Shown here piece by piece: positions 12,101-22,900 of a stretch of DNA of 64,000 nucleotides; the stretch's first letter is position 1; the number at the start of each line of letters is the position of its first letter. The notes below the pieces were generated by a model. It saw nothing but the letters and a program-made list of their open reading frames with translations. It was not told where the DNA came from and did not search any database. The stretch is from NCBI RefSeq assembly GCF_013373865.1, contig NC_050472.1, forward strand, positions 7,621,276-7,685,275, read 5' to 3'. Position numbers and translations under genes: made by a program. This stretch comes from Monomorium pharaonis (Eukaryota; Arthropoda; Insecta; Hymenoptera; Formicidae).

Positions 12101-12773
12101 AACAATTAGCTGCCACTCGTCAAAATAAATCGATTAACAGCTGAAAAACTCCTCCTTCTTCCCCGATCTTGCCGATTATGTGCAGTCACGTTGGTTTTTG
12201 TTGCGCGACGCGGCTCTTCCGTAATTACTTGGCAGAATGAAAAGCCGAATTCTTTCTTGGAAAGTAGCGTAGGCCGACATGCGGCGATACCACTTGACTC
12301 CGCGCGCCGTTGTCACCACCATATGCAGCACCGTGTGCATATAAAAAGGGCGATGAGAGGAAAGATTCCGCGTGTATTACCGAATTAGAGAAATGTCCCT
12401 TGCCGGTCTGTTTCGTTTTGGTAACGCGAGGAAATGAGAAGTGTGCACGTATACGAAAAGCGTTGATAATCAACGTCGCGGATCATCGGGGCCGATTGCG
12501 CGTAGGTAAGCCGCCGCTCGAGTAAAAGTTCTCGCTTTCCTGCGAACGCGACCGAACGAGCTCGTAACGAAACGATCCCGCGCGACATTAACTCGGCTAA
12601 TTTCTCATTCTGTCGTTGACTTGCCTCCTCTTACTCCTCCTCCTTCCACAGGTTTAATGGCTGCGGAGGCAGTCGCCGCGATGCTCGCCGACGACTTCGC
12701 GACCAAAGGACTCGGCGAGAGAACGCCTGACGCGCTGATCTACAGGATGTATAAGGATTTACCAGCCAATTAA
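6195..12773 (+). CDS. JHBP-like protein with large internal insertion (gene B)
   Basis: This is a divergent takeout/JHBP-family protein of 593 residues. Exons are 6195-7028, 9121-9390, 9539-9814, 10449-10575, 10661-10813 and 12652-12773, with phases 0, 0, 0, 1 and 1 and GT-AG borders. Residues 8-25 form a signal peptide (VLRVLLLLSVTT). Residues 36-92 match the first JHBP half (TGGITTIGRLDPLRVPLV). The second half resumes at about 461 with MHVILRIRVPLLRVKSQYTL and GNGFLTGNFTDV, and ends YKDLPAN. Between them lies a 330-365 residue hydrophilic, Q/R/N/D-rich insertion from the tail of exon 1 plus exons 2 and 3. It ends close to RTKR, a furin-type site. The N-terminal cysteine pair of the family is absent; only one cysteine lies near the signal peptide. 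The first donor (AAG/GTTTCA) is weak, so the first junction is the least certain. ATG 6195 has a good context (AAAATGG). Confidence 0.86.
7029..9120. other. Intron 1 of gene B, repeat-derived
   Basis: AT-rich intron sequence with no ORF of note. Its end (about 8900-9035) shares the 'fused to GAGAAATAA ... GGCAACTTTCTTCT' motif order with repeat copies at 13.7-14.45, 17.8, 23.7 and 25.8 kb, so much of it is probably an old copy of that family. About 8665-8712 is the reverse complement of 47338-47385, another dispersed repeat end. Confidence 0.45.
9917..10418. mobile_element. AT-rich hAT-like MITE in intron 3 of gene B
   Basis: The left end begins CAGGGTTGAGTAATAATTAA and the right end is its imperfect inverted copy, finishing CTTACCCAATCTTG. 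Flanking octamers (aaattatc, aatttact) match at 6 of 8 positions, which fits a decayed 8-bp target duplication. The interior is repetitive AT sequence around AGTTAAC-type words. No coding capacity. Confidence 0.6.
11834..12051. mobile_element. Short TA-flanked MITE
   Basis: Terminal inverted repeats of about 30 bases: the left starts GGGTAAATGGCTCAATTACT and the right is the imperfect complement ending AGTAATTCAGCCATTTACTC. TA flanks both ends, as expected for Tc1/mariner-type insertions. It is non-coding. A related end-like sequence (GGGGAAAGGAAAGTAAGATG) occurs near 45950. Confidence 0.6.
12120..12650. promoter_or_regulatory. GC-rich island with TATA-like box inside the last intron of gene B
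   Basis: Base composition shifts abruptly from AT-rich to CpG-containing sequence. At about 12338 there is CATATAAAAAGGG, a good TATA box, with GC-rich flanks on both sides. ORFs of 65-82 codons exist on both strands but overlap one another and show no family motif, so they look like by-products of few stop codons. An internal promoter, enhancer or unrecognised transcript is possible. Confidence 0.35.
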
Positions 12774-13143
12774 TCAGCCTGTCTGGAGGCGAGCAAATAC
12801 TTCGCTTTATTTTCCTGCCCGCCAATCGCATGTCTTATTTTATCTAGATTTGCTTCTTTATTTTATTTCTTTGACATGTCTGGAAGTGCGTTAGTTTAAT
12901 TTTTTTATTTATTTCGTAAATCTATTCTATATGTATGTACCATATGTCTATATACGTTTAAATTACTATTGACATGTTTAATTGCACGTATTAGTATATA
13001 TGCAATTTAGAGAAAAATTATCAATATTGTGTGACAATACTTTGTTGTTTTATAATATTTCTTAAATAAAAGTTAAAAATAAGACTTTGAAAACAAATGA
13101 AAATTAGGAAGCATTTTTTATCAAATGAATAGTATTGGGAATA

Positions 13144-13675
13144 CAAGTAAGTTTTAAAGGATTTATAATAGAGGACGTTACTAGTATTAAATTGCATCGG
13201 ACCATAACCTAACCTTCATGTTAAAGCTTCATCGTTAGGCTTAAGTTTTCAGTACGTCTCATTTTGTTGAAGTGAAACAACATAGTTTTTTTTAACTTCA
13301 AATATATCGACTTTTGTTCCAACAAAACGCAATTTGCGGGAAGCTTTACTCTTCTGCTTCCATTTAAAAAAAAAAGCAGCCGAAGATCACCGATTGCTGT
13401 GTGAGGCTTATGGGGACCATGCTCCATCAATTTTAACTTGTAAATACTGGTTTAGACGGTTCAAAAGTGGTGATTTTTTTTTTGACACGGAAGATAAGGA
13501 ACGTGAAGGAGGCCAGAAACGTTTGAAAATGCAGAATTGGAGGCATTATTGAACGAAGACTCATATTAAACGCAAGAAGAACTTGCAGAATCTTTGGGAG
13601 TAACTCAACAAACATTTGTGCATTTTTGTACAATAAAGCCCCATTTTTCACAAAAAATCCTTTAAAACTTATTTG
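13144..13675 (+). mobile_element. Deleted mariner element with intact ends
   Basis: Terminal inverted repeats CAAGTAAGTTTTAAAGGATT (left) and AATCCTTTAAAACTTATTTG (right) are flanked by TA on both sides, the mariner target duplication. The 532-bp body retains only the start of a transposase reading frame. It is too short to encode the catalytic domain, so it is a non-autonomous derivative. Confidence 0.8.
13334..13640 (+). pseudogene. mariner transposase N-terminal fragment
   Basis: The frame at 13334-13552 reads like the DNA-binding helix-turn-helix region of mariner transposases of the mauritiana/Mos1 type. It has a KKKAAEDHRLLCEAYGDHAP segment, then WFRRFKSGDF and a degenerate acidic stretch. 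After a stop at about 13550 a shifted frame continues with EDSYQTQEELAESLGVTQQT-like remains (the second HTH) to about 13640. The catalytic DDE/D domain is absent. It is inactive through deletion and frameshift. Confidence 0.8.
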
Positions 13676-14934
13676 TACCTCTAATAGTTTTTCTAAATAC
13701 TGCTTTATATTTATAATAATAAATATTTTGAGAAATAAAACCTCAAAACTAACATAGTGAGCAATAATAACAAAACTTTAGATGCGTTAAACAAGTTAAT
13801 TATAAAACAAATGAATAAACTAAGTAATAAATTATATTTCTATGTATCAAACAAAGTTTATAAAATAAAACGGCTAGAATTCAAACATTAAAAAAAAGCA
13901 ATTTAAAAACTAGAATAGACTGCTAAGAAATAAAAATAAAAACAAACTATTTATTTACAAAGAAATATATAATTTATTTAAAGTAAAATTATGTTATAAA
14001 AAATACAGATTACACATCTGTGAGCTTTTTAATAATAGAGAAATTCTTCAGTTTATGCACCACAATTTTACGTTTTATACTTTTATGCAGAATAAGAAAA
14101 ATCTATACGGTTTTAGAAAGCTACAAACATTAAAGTTAATATTATAAAAACCTAATATTATTAATAATATATTTACTATTGTTTAAACTATGCAACTGAC
14201 AAAAAATAATAATGTAAATTTTATTCTTGCATTTAAACAATTAATTTTTACCAAATTTTATGTAGAAAAAGTTATAAGTAAACTATACATTTTTATTGTT
14301 TAATTATTTAATTATTGATCTAATCAACTGTCGAAGCAGTTGTGAGTAAATCATATTTTCATTAGTATTAAAACAGCTCAATGTTTAATTTTTGAGAAAT
14401 AATGAGTGTCGCTTTAAAAGATCAATGTTGGCGACCTTTCTTTTCACATTTTCTTTCATTCATTTACTTACACCTATTTATTTATCTTTATTATGAGTAG
14501 AAATATATTAATTAGAAGAAATTGTATTTTATATTAATTATATTAAATTAATTGTTAATACAATATGTCAATAAAACAAGTTTTAATAGAAAAGCAAAGC
14601 AATTTTTTTAATACTGTTTCTATTGCTATTGTATGTATCTTTTACAAAAGATTCAGAATTCTTTACACAACTATATTTAAAACAACAGATAACAATATTA
14701 TTATTTTTTAAGTCTAATAGTTGTACGGAAAGCTTTTATTTCGAAATAACATGTGAATTATTTTCGTATTGCACATATAAAAATGTTCAGTCTGTAAGAA
14801 GATGTATGTAATAATTATAGAACTGCATATTTAAAGTGATAATAGAAGATTACTAAAGCGTAATACATTTTCAGTCTGCTTTCTTTTATATAAATCTTGC
14901 CTGATTTACCCTAATTTTAATCATTTAGCATTTA

Positions 14935-15480
14935 AGGGTACATTCTGGTGTAACCGCACTATAAATAAAACCTTTCTTGGAATTTTTTAAAGTAAACTAT
15001 AAGGCATACGATTCTAATTTTTCACACATTTATTAATACACATGTCAAGATATAAAAAAATTTTTACAGCAAAATTTTATTCCAAAATTCTCAAGAAATT
15101 AGTCGAGACGCGCAGCGTTGGAGAAATGAGATGACCAAACGATTGACAGGATATCTCAAGAACTAATAGCCTGAAATAAAAGAATCAATTTTTTTTGAAG
15201 TTTATTTACGTGGCTATCGCGTAGACTAGAATTATTGAAAAATATTGAAAATTTGCGAGTTGATACGCGTTTTTAGAAAGTGATGCGGAAAAACGTTTTT
15301 TTTACAGAAAAAAATTTAATTTTTTATAAAACTGGTTTATTCTAATCTACGCGATAGCGAGTCAATCACGAATACAACGCCGCAAGAATTTTTTAAATTG
15401 ATTGATTAGTTTTCTCGAAATCGTGTCAACTGCTCCAAAAAACTTTTCGAGAAAAACGCGTTTAAAGTTTTTTTGAAATA
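14935..15480. repeat. Repeat with internal inverted arms, unclassified
   Basis: An inverted pair (GGCTATCGCGTAGACTAGAAT near 15212 against ATTCTAATCTACGCGATAGC near 15338) sits inside a segment whose GC pattern differs from its surroundings. The left edge may be TTAAGGGTACATTCTG. I could not define matching termini, so the boundaries are approximate and the class is unknown. Confidence 0.4.
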
Positions 15481-15802
15481 AAATGATAATTAAACTATTC
15501 CGTTAATCAGCAATTCCTGGTCCATAAAGTAAGTCTCATTGTTATTGTCATTTTGAGTGTTCCTTCCCAAATATAGAGCTTTAATAAATTATTGTTTTGC
15601 CCCTTAGCCTTTTAATAAATTACCTTCGTTCTTTTACCTGCACTTCGAGCGCCGCTCGACTTTTGGCTGTAGAATCATTAATTCTTTGAATTTATGAAAT
15701 TTTGACAGTGTATTCTTGAAATGTTGTACAAAATATGGAATTAAGAAGAAAATCGATTTAAAAAAAATTTTATACAGAATATATCTTAATATATCTTAAT
15801 CG

Positions 15803-15843
<41 letters not shown>

Positions 15844-18800
15844 TCTTTCTCTCTCTCTCTCCCTCCCGCTTGTCTTACTTCCTTGTTTATTCATTATATT
15901 GTGTTATATTATATTGTATTCTATTATGATTGTGTAATGATCGGAAAAATAGAATAGAGATTTAACTTAATTATAGTGTTTGCAATGTGATTACCAGGAA
16001 TCTTAGCTACATGGTAATTACTGCGATTACTAAGAAGAAAAAAAAAGAAGTAAGAAACGCGGAAAGAAAAACTCTTCATATCGATAAACGTGTGTATTAA
16101 AATGCTGATTATTTATATATCTAAACACGAATATAAATTAATTATCTACTGAAGTCAATTATAAGTCAATCCGATTAGGAATGTAAAGAGTAAATGGAAA
16201 ATAGGAAAAATTTTAGTGAAATTTTATATTCAACAATTGAGTAACTTCTCGAACTAAAAAAAAAAGGATATGTTCAGAGATCGTAGCCCTGGCCTATGAC
16301 ATGAAAGTCCTTGTTGACATTTCCAGCATCGGTATCGTAATCTCTCCCGTATGTAACTTTGTACCTATCTTTCGCATGTGCTGTAATTCTAATCTAATAC
16401 ATATGTAACGCTTACCACATACATATTACCGCATCTTATTATACCTCCGTATTACATAACTGAGATTGGATGTGCTGGTTATGCTTTCGTGTCTAACAAT
16501 GCGAACACGAATAGATTTCTATTAAGTAGAATTATCTAATATTTCTAGTTTGTCTTAAAATTATGAATATAGGAAAATTCTATTTGTGTTCGCTTGTCGA
16601 GAATAACTAACGAAATTGCATAATGTTTATTAAAATAAAATAAGTTTCGAATAAATTTAACTGTTCGAAATAACACATCAATTGTAATTAAGCAGGATGT
16701 TAAAAACAGAATGAGGATTTGAAGAGCAAGTAATCAATGTATTAAATATCTTTAGTTAAAAAATTATTTACTCTGTCTCGTTTCTCAATATATTTCTGTA
16801 TATTTTAAATTTATAATTTGTATATTTCGTATATTTTAAAATATAAAATTGCATAAATCTTAGAGCATGATGCATTGACTTTAGATTAAATTTTTTAAAC
16901 AAAAACTAAAAATAAAGTTAAAAATAAACTTTTAAAATATAAATATAAATTAAAAAGCGTTTTTTAACAAAAAATATAACAGTTTTTTATTAATATACTT
17001 TAATATAATAACGTTTTATTAATATAGTAACGTTCTAAATTCGGTAAGTTTTGCAATAATTAAGTAAAAGGTAATAATAATGTGCGTCTAATAAAATAAG
17101 AATTAGCATAGTAATCAATGTTGTTACATTTTTTTCTTTTTTTGTAACATGAGTCATCTGTAATACAAAATACAATGTTGACATAAGAATTTAAGAAGCA
17201 TTCTTAGAAGCCTTTCACTTTGATGTTAAACGGTTTTTTACGGATAAATAGCTTATGTTATTTCATAAGACATAATATGTAGCACGACAATAAATAAAGA
17301 TAAGGTAAAATAGATAAGGTTAATATAAAGACTAATTAAATATATAGATTTCTTAATGTTGTGTCTTTTACTTTATTTTATATGATTGTTGCATCTCACA
17401 GTCTGTCTCACCAACAAGTGTGTCGATTTATACTGCCCTTAGATTTTATGTTTAAAATTGCATTATAAAACAAAAAAATGTAAAAATAAAAAATATAAGT
17501 ATAAAACAGTTATAGTACTATAAATATATATAAAATGTTTTAATATTATTAATATTACTTACTATTGTCTAAATTATGCAAAAGAAAATTATATAAATTT
17601 TATTCTTGCTTTTAAAGAATTTAAAAAAAATAAATTTTATATATTAAATAAAATTTATATTAAACATAAAATTTAAAAAAATTATATTTTATATAAAGAA
17701 GACAAGTAAATATATTATAGGTTTTTAATTTTTTAGTTATTGTAAACAGATCTAATTTTTGTCAATATTAATAAAGTGTAATGTTTGGTTTCCAGAAAAT
17801 AAGAAAGTGTCGTTGTAAACTTCTATATTGATATTGGCGACTTTCTTCTACTGATTTTTAAATAAAGAGATCTATGAAGTTTATTTACAGAAAGGAACAT
17901 TGTGTAAATATTGCACAATAATGGCATCACAAATTGATAAAAATTTTGCAATAATTACGTCAAGATGTTATATCATAATGCATCAGTTTTATTGAAATAC
18001 AAATTTTAATTAACATTTGGTAAAAATTAGACAAAGCTTAAATTTAAGATATAAATATTTCACAATTATTTTAAAACAGTTGATTAATTTTTATTTAAAT
18101 TTCGAATGCTAAATGTATAATATTTTATGTTGCGATATTTCTACATTATAATTTATAAATAATTGTACATTTTTGTGAGCATTAAACTAATTATATTTTC
18201 AAATGTTTTATACGTAATAAAACTGAAACGTTTTTTGTTAATTATTGAACAATTTCTTTTCAAACTTAATTTTGCAAATATTACTTTTTGTATATATATA
18301 TACATATATATGTATATACAAAGAAAATTTTATAGTAAGAATTACTATGTACGACAGTAACTACGGACCATAAAAAGGAATTTCAGCGAATTACACTATA
18401 AGTAATGCAAATACTACGGTAATTTGAAAACTGAATAAAAATTTTCATAATTACTTCTTTGGTCCGCGTTTACTATTTACCACAGTTATTTTAAAATTGT
18501 TAATATAAAATTTGTCATATTGTCTTATCTTTTTTATCAAAATATCATTTTGAAATTAATTCAAATGGTTAACAATACTTTATAAATGCTCAGTACTCTC
18601 TCTTTCTCTCTCTCTCTTTCTCTCTTCATATATTTTTCTCAATATAATTGCAGATTATAATCTTTACACAAGATTTTATCATATAATTTAATAAATATTG
18701 TCCTATAGAGATTATTAGTGATTTAACGCATCGAACAAAAGATTGATGATCTTCAACTAAGTAGAGCGCACTACATCGGCTTTAGAGAACAAATGCTTGC

Positions 18801-19260
18801 CCAAAGGGTATGGCTATTTTTAATATCTAACGGCTTTGTCGTCTCAGACTGAAGTTATTCCTACATTGCGTAGTTTCTTTCGGGATATCATTAGCTGTGT
18901 ATATACTAAAAAAAATTGAAACGGCAAATTGCTGCAGTAGGATTTCGAAAGTCAGCGATCTCGTCTTAGAATTGTGATGCCGCTTGACCGAGTCTCGCCG
19001 GCATCCTTGGACGTCGCAAAAAGGACCACGTCTCCATCGTCATGCGGAGATGTCGCGAGATTGCAACGCTTAGGGTACTCCCGTAATTCCGGCGGATGCG
19101 TGTAAACCGCGTGTACGGTCACGTGCACGTGCATATCATGTGTATACGTATGTTAAAGCTTGGCTACGGCCCTGACTGAGTTAACAGGAGGCATTCTACC
19201 GTGATAAATTCACCATCGCCTTCGCCATCGCCGTCTAAGTGGGGTGGCAGCGGAGAAAGT
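15481..19260. other. Intergenic region upstream of gene C
   Basis: No gene recognised. It holds a (CT)n tract at about 15806-15867, a further CT tract near 18597-18626, and a probable copy of the GGCACCGAATTTGGA family between about 16880 and 17840 (ends with ATGTTTGGTTTCCAGAAAATAAG and GGCGACTTTCTTCT). Sequence becomes GC-richer from about 18930, approaching the gene C promoter. A 65-codon ORF at 18163-18360 includes an AT repeat and has no coding features. Confidence 0.5.
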
Positions 19261-19270
19261 GCACTAACTT

Positions 19271-19278
19271 TATATATA
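19271..19278 (+). promoter_or_regulatory. TATA box of gene C
   Basis: TATATATA is followed by GC-rich sequence. A start near 19300 would leave a leader of about 90 bases before ATG 19393. Confidence 0.5.
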
Positions 19279-19392
19279 TTTGCGCGACGGGGCCATCGTA
19301 CGTATTTTCGATACAGCTGTCACCAATTGTGAACACGCGCAATCTCGTGACGAGAAGAGATAACCAAAATACGGCGCCGAATCGTCGAGAGG

Positions 19393-19915
19393 ATGATGTT
19401 GATCGGACTAGTATTGTTCTTTATGTGGGCCAGGACCGCCGTGTCGGAGCTGCGTAAGTTCTCTTCGTTTTTATTAGAAGCACAATTCTTAGTTTACGCA
19501 GAGTCGGAACAGCGAGACAATAATCCACTGTTACTCATAAATAAAATATCTAACATATACGGAAAAAATTTTCTCTTAAAAGTTATCCTGAAAATCGTGG
19601 TAATTGTAGGACAACGTAAACCTTGAAGAATTTTACTATATTTTTGACAAAATTTACTAAAATTTTAATCAAATATGGCAAAATTTTGTAAATTTTACTA
19701 TACTTCTAACAAAATTTACTAAAACTTTGCCAAATTTTATTAAAATTTTACTAAATTTTAATAAATTTTATTAAAAGTATGATAAAATTCTTCAAGGTTT
19801 ATGTTGTCTTACAACGTAACCACAATTTTCAGGGTAATTTTTGAGAGAAAATTCTCTCCGTGTATAGTTGCTGCATTACACACACTACACACACACACGC
19901 GCGCGCGCGCGCGAC

Positions 19916-19946
<31 letters not shown>

Positions 19947-22900
19947 AGTTACACTGCCTACATAATTAAAACTAAAGAGGGAGCTTAAACGAAAAAGGAA
20001 GAGAGATAAAGCAATATGAATGACATTAAAATAAGCAAAAATTATTATAATACCATTAATTATGTATACATTAGAAGAAATTTATCTCATCCAAATAAAT
20101 AAAGAACAAAGTCATACTACTATTATTTACAATAATAATATACGGATAAAAAATTCAAGATAATTTTTTTATTTTGACGAAAACGAATAACTTTTTCACA
20201 GGTAATACTATTTCTTTTTTCAGTTTCTTTTTTTGGTCTTATAGAAATACAATTAGAATATTTGCCGTGTATATAATTAATAAACGACAATAATTAATAA
20301 ATAAATATAATTAATAAAAGACGATTAATTCAAATTTTGTATTTTATCAATTATTTCCTTTTTTAATATTTAGGCAAACATAAATTAAAAATTTACTTTA
20401 AAATACAATTTTCAAGTTATTTAATATGTGGCGTAGTTTAAATTAATAAAAAAAAGATAATTTATCTACTAAAAAAGATAAACTACATTCAGCAACAAAA
20501 TTAACGCAACAAAAATTTTTACCAAAATTTCACTCAATTTCAAATAATCGTAACTTCGCGAAAACTTATCGTATTGGAAAGTCCTTTTTTTAATTTTAAA
20601 GTTTGAAGTCTCTACTTTAAAGAGCATTTGTCAGATTTTGATCCTCTTCTTTTTCCTTTTCGGCATCTCTTCAAAAGTAAGAATGTGTTTTGTCTTAAAA
20701 AATTTTCATACTTTGACGCGCTCCACGGAGTGCAGTGAATTTTTCTCGTAAATTTTATCAAAATTATCGTAAAATATGAATTTTTCCCTACAAATTGAAA
20801 AAAATTTGAAGTCTACGATTTTTTGGCGGAGTTATTAAGATTTAAAAAAAAGGTTATTTTGACTTTTATCGCTTGTTACTCGTGAACAGATCAACATACA
20901 GCGCTCAGCAAAAAAGCATTGGAAAGCTGAAAGTTTGCACTTTTAAATGCTATTATTAATTTTTTCGTAGCTTTATTTTTTCTAACAACAAATCGCGTTC
21001 AAAGATTACGTAAAAAATCGCATATTTTATGGTTTTCATTTAATTTAATGTACTGTCGTGAAGAAATATTCACTCACATCGTTAAAACAAAGTTTTATAG
21101 TACGATTACTTCCAAGTAATAAACACTAACGTTCTTTGATCAATTACTGTTTGTAAACGTTTTCATATATTTATGCACCTCTCAATAATTTCCTGCGGAA
21201 TTTTGTGCCAAATTTGCTTAAGCGCTTTTCTCAACTTATCAATTAATATTTAAAAGTGCAAATTTTCAGTTTTCCATTGTTTTTTGCGGAGCGCTGTACG
21301 TTGATCTATTCACGAGTAGTAAGCGATGAAAATCACAATGACCATTTTTTCTACAGACTTCAATTTTTTTTTATTTGTAGGGAAAAGTTCATATTTTACG
21401 ATAATTTTTATAAAATATACGAGAAAAATTCACTGCACCCCGTGGAGCGCGTCAAAGTATGAAAATTTTTGAAGACAAAACACGTTCTTACTTTTAAAGA
21501 GATGCCGAAAAGGGAAAAGGAGAGAATCAAAATCTGATAAATGCTTTTTAAAGTAGAGACTTCAAGCTTTAAAATAAAAAAAAAAGAACTTTTCAATACA
21601 ATAAGTTTTCGCGAAGTTACGATTATTTGAAGTTGAGTAAAATTTTGGTCAAAATTTTTGTTGCGTTAATTTTGTTGCTCAGTGTAAATACATACAAAGA
21701 GATCTTTCTTTTGCATATCGTTCTGCAAAAATTATATTCAGAAATTTGTTGAATATTTATAAAATTCAGTTTTTTTCCGTAGACAAAGATTTCTGTATTT
21801 ATAAATATTAAAATTAAAACTTGTTTTATATCCTGTCTATATTTATGTTTTTATCGAAGAGATAAAACCAAATTTAATTTTAAATAAGATTTATGTAAAT
21901 CTGATGAATCCTTAAAATTAATGTTTTCTTGGAAGGCTTTGTACTAAAAAATTTATTGGACATATTTGTTTTATTGTCACACGTAAGATTGTCTTTTTCT
22001 TACACATAGCTTTATCATCTTTATCTTCATATCTTGACATGATATTTTATGTACAAAGAATAAATGTGTTTTTTATTGTTCTATTTTAAGAAATCGATTA
22101 ATTTATAAATAATTTGACAGGTTTTGAAAGATTTTACAACTTATGAACATTATGCAGAAAAATAAGATTGCACTCTATCATTAAATCACGTTGCAAGAAA
22201 ACGTCAGAAATTATTGAATAAACAAGATATCTCTATAATTAAATTTAATAGTCACCATTAAAAAGAAAAACTTAAAACTATACGTGTTATATAGATGTGT
22301 ATCTGTGATCGAAGATTATTGAATCACATGTTTTAATGACATAAACTTGATTCAATTGACACAACAAATAAGATGTGACACAGCCTTACTCAGAATCACA
22401 GAATATTTTATAATCCTCTTTTAGTTTCCATGGTAGTGATATATTATGTAAATGGTTAATTTAGATTAATAGTTTTCACGTCTATTGAAAATAAGAACGT
22501 GACGTTTCATCGAATTTTGGAGTTACATGTGAAGTGTTGATGCATTTTGTAACAGCAATTATTACTTCTTTATTTATAATGTTTGCATATAATGTATTTA
22601 CATGCGCAGGATATAATTTATAAAAGTATAGTCACATCATTATTGGCAAATCAATAAAAAACTCAGAAATATGTAATCTGCAATTTAATTTTGCACTCTT
22701 ATCTTTGTAATAGTTTTCTTGTCGCTGCTCAAACTCGCACATGTAAAACGATATATTCAATGTCATTATTTTAGTTTTTTTCTTAATGCTATCATTTACA
22801 TCTTTCAAAATAAGTTTCTCAAGAACATGCATCACTTCACAAAAAACTTTGCAACTCACGCACTTAATATTTTTTTAATTAATTCGCAATTTTTGTAATT

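Larger units (their letters stand above)
10814..12651. other. Last intron of gene B
   Basis: A 1.84-kb intron before the final 122-base exon. It holds unremarkable AT-rich sequence, a GA microsatellite at about 11698-11726, a mariner-type MITE (11834-12051) and then a sharp GC-rich island (about 12120-12650) that runs into the exon. Confidence 0.6.
13050..14450. repeat. Copy of the GGCACCGAATTTGGA repeat family, split by a mariner fragment
   Basis: 13060-13135 matches the family's left part (CTTAAATAAAAGTT, then TTGAAAACA, AAATTAGGAAGC and TATCAAATG). 13670-14450 carries its right part, ending in the motif with GAGAAATAA and GGCGACCTTTCTTTT. The mariner piece at 13144-13675 interrupts it, so the family copy is older than the mariner insertion. 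Outer edges are approximate. Confidence 0.5.

Noticed and set aside
12191..12831. Overlapping ORFs of 65-82 codons on both strands near the last exon of gene B
   Set aside because: Low stop-codon density in GC-rich DNA explains them; they overlap each other, lack motifs, and 12631-12831 is antisense to the real last exon.
21256..21596. ORFs of 62-68 codons inside the 1.2-kb inverted-repeat element
   Set aside because: Non-homologous to any transposase motif and located in the palindromic arms; the element is non-autonomous.
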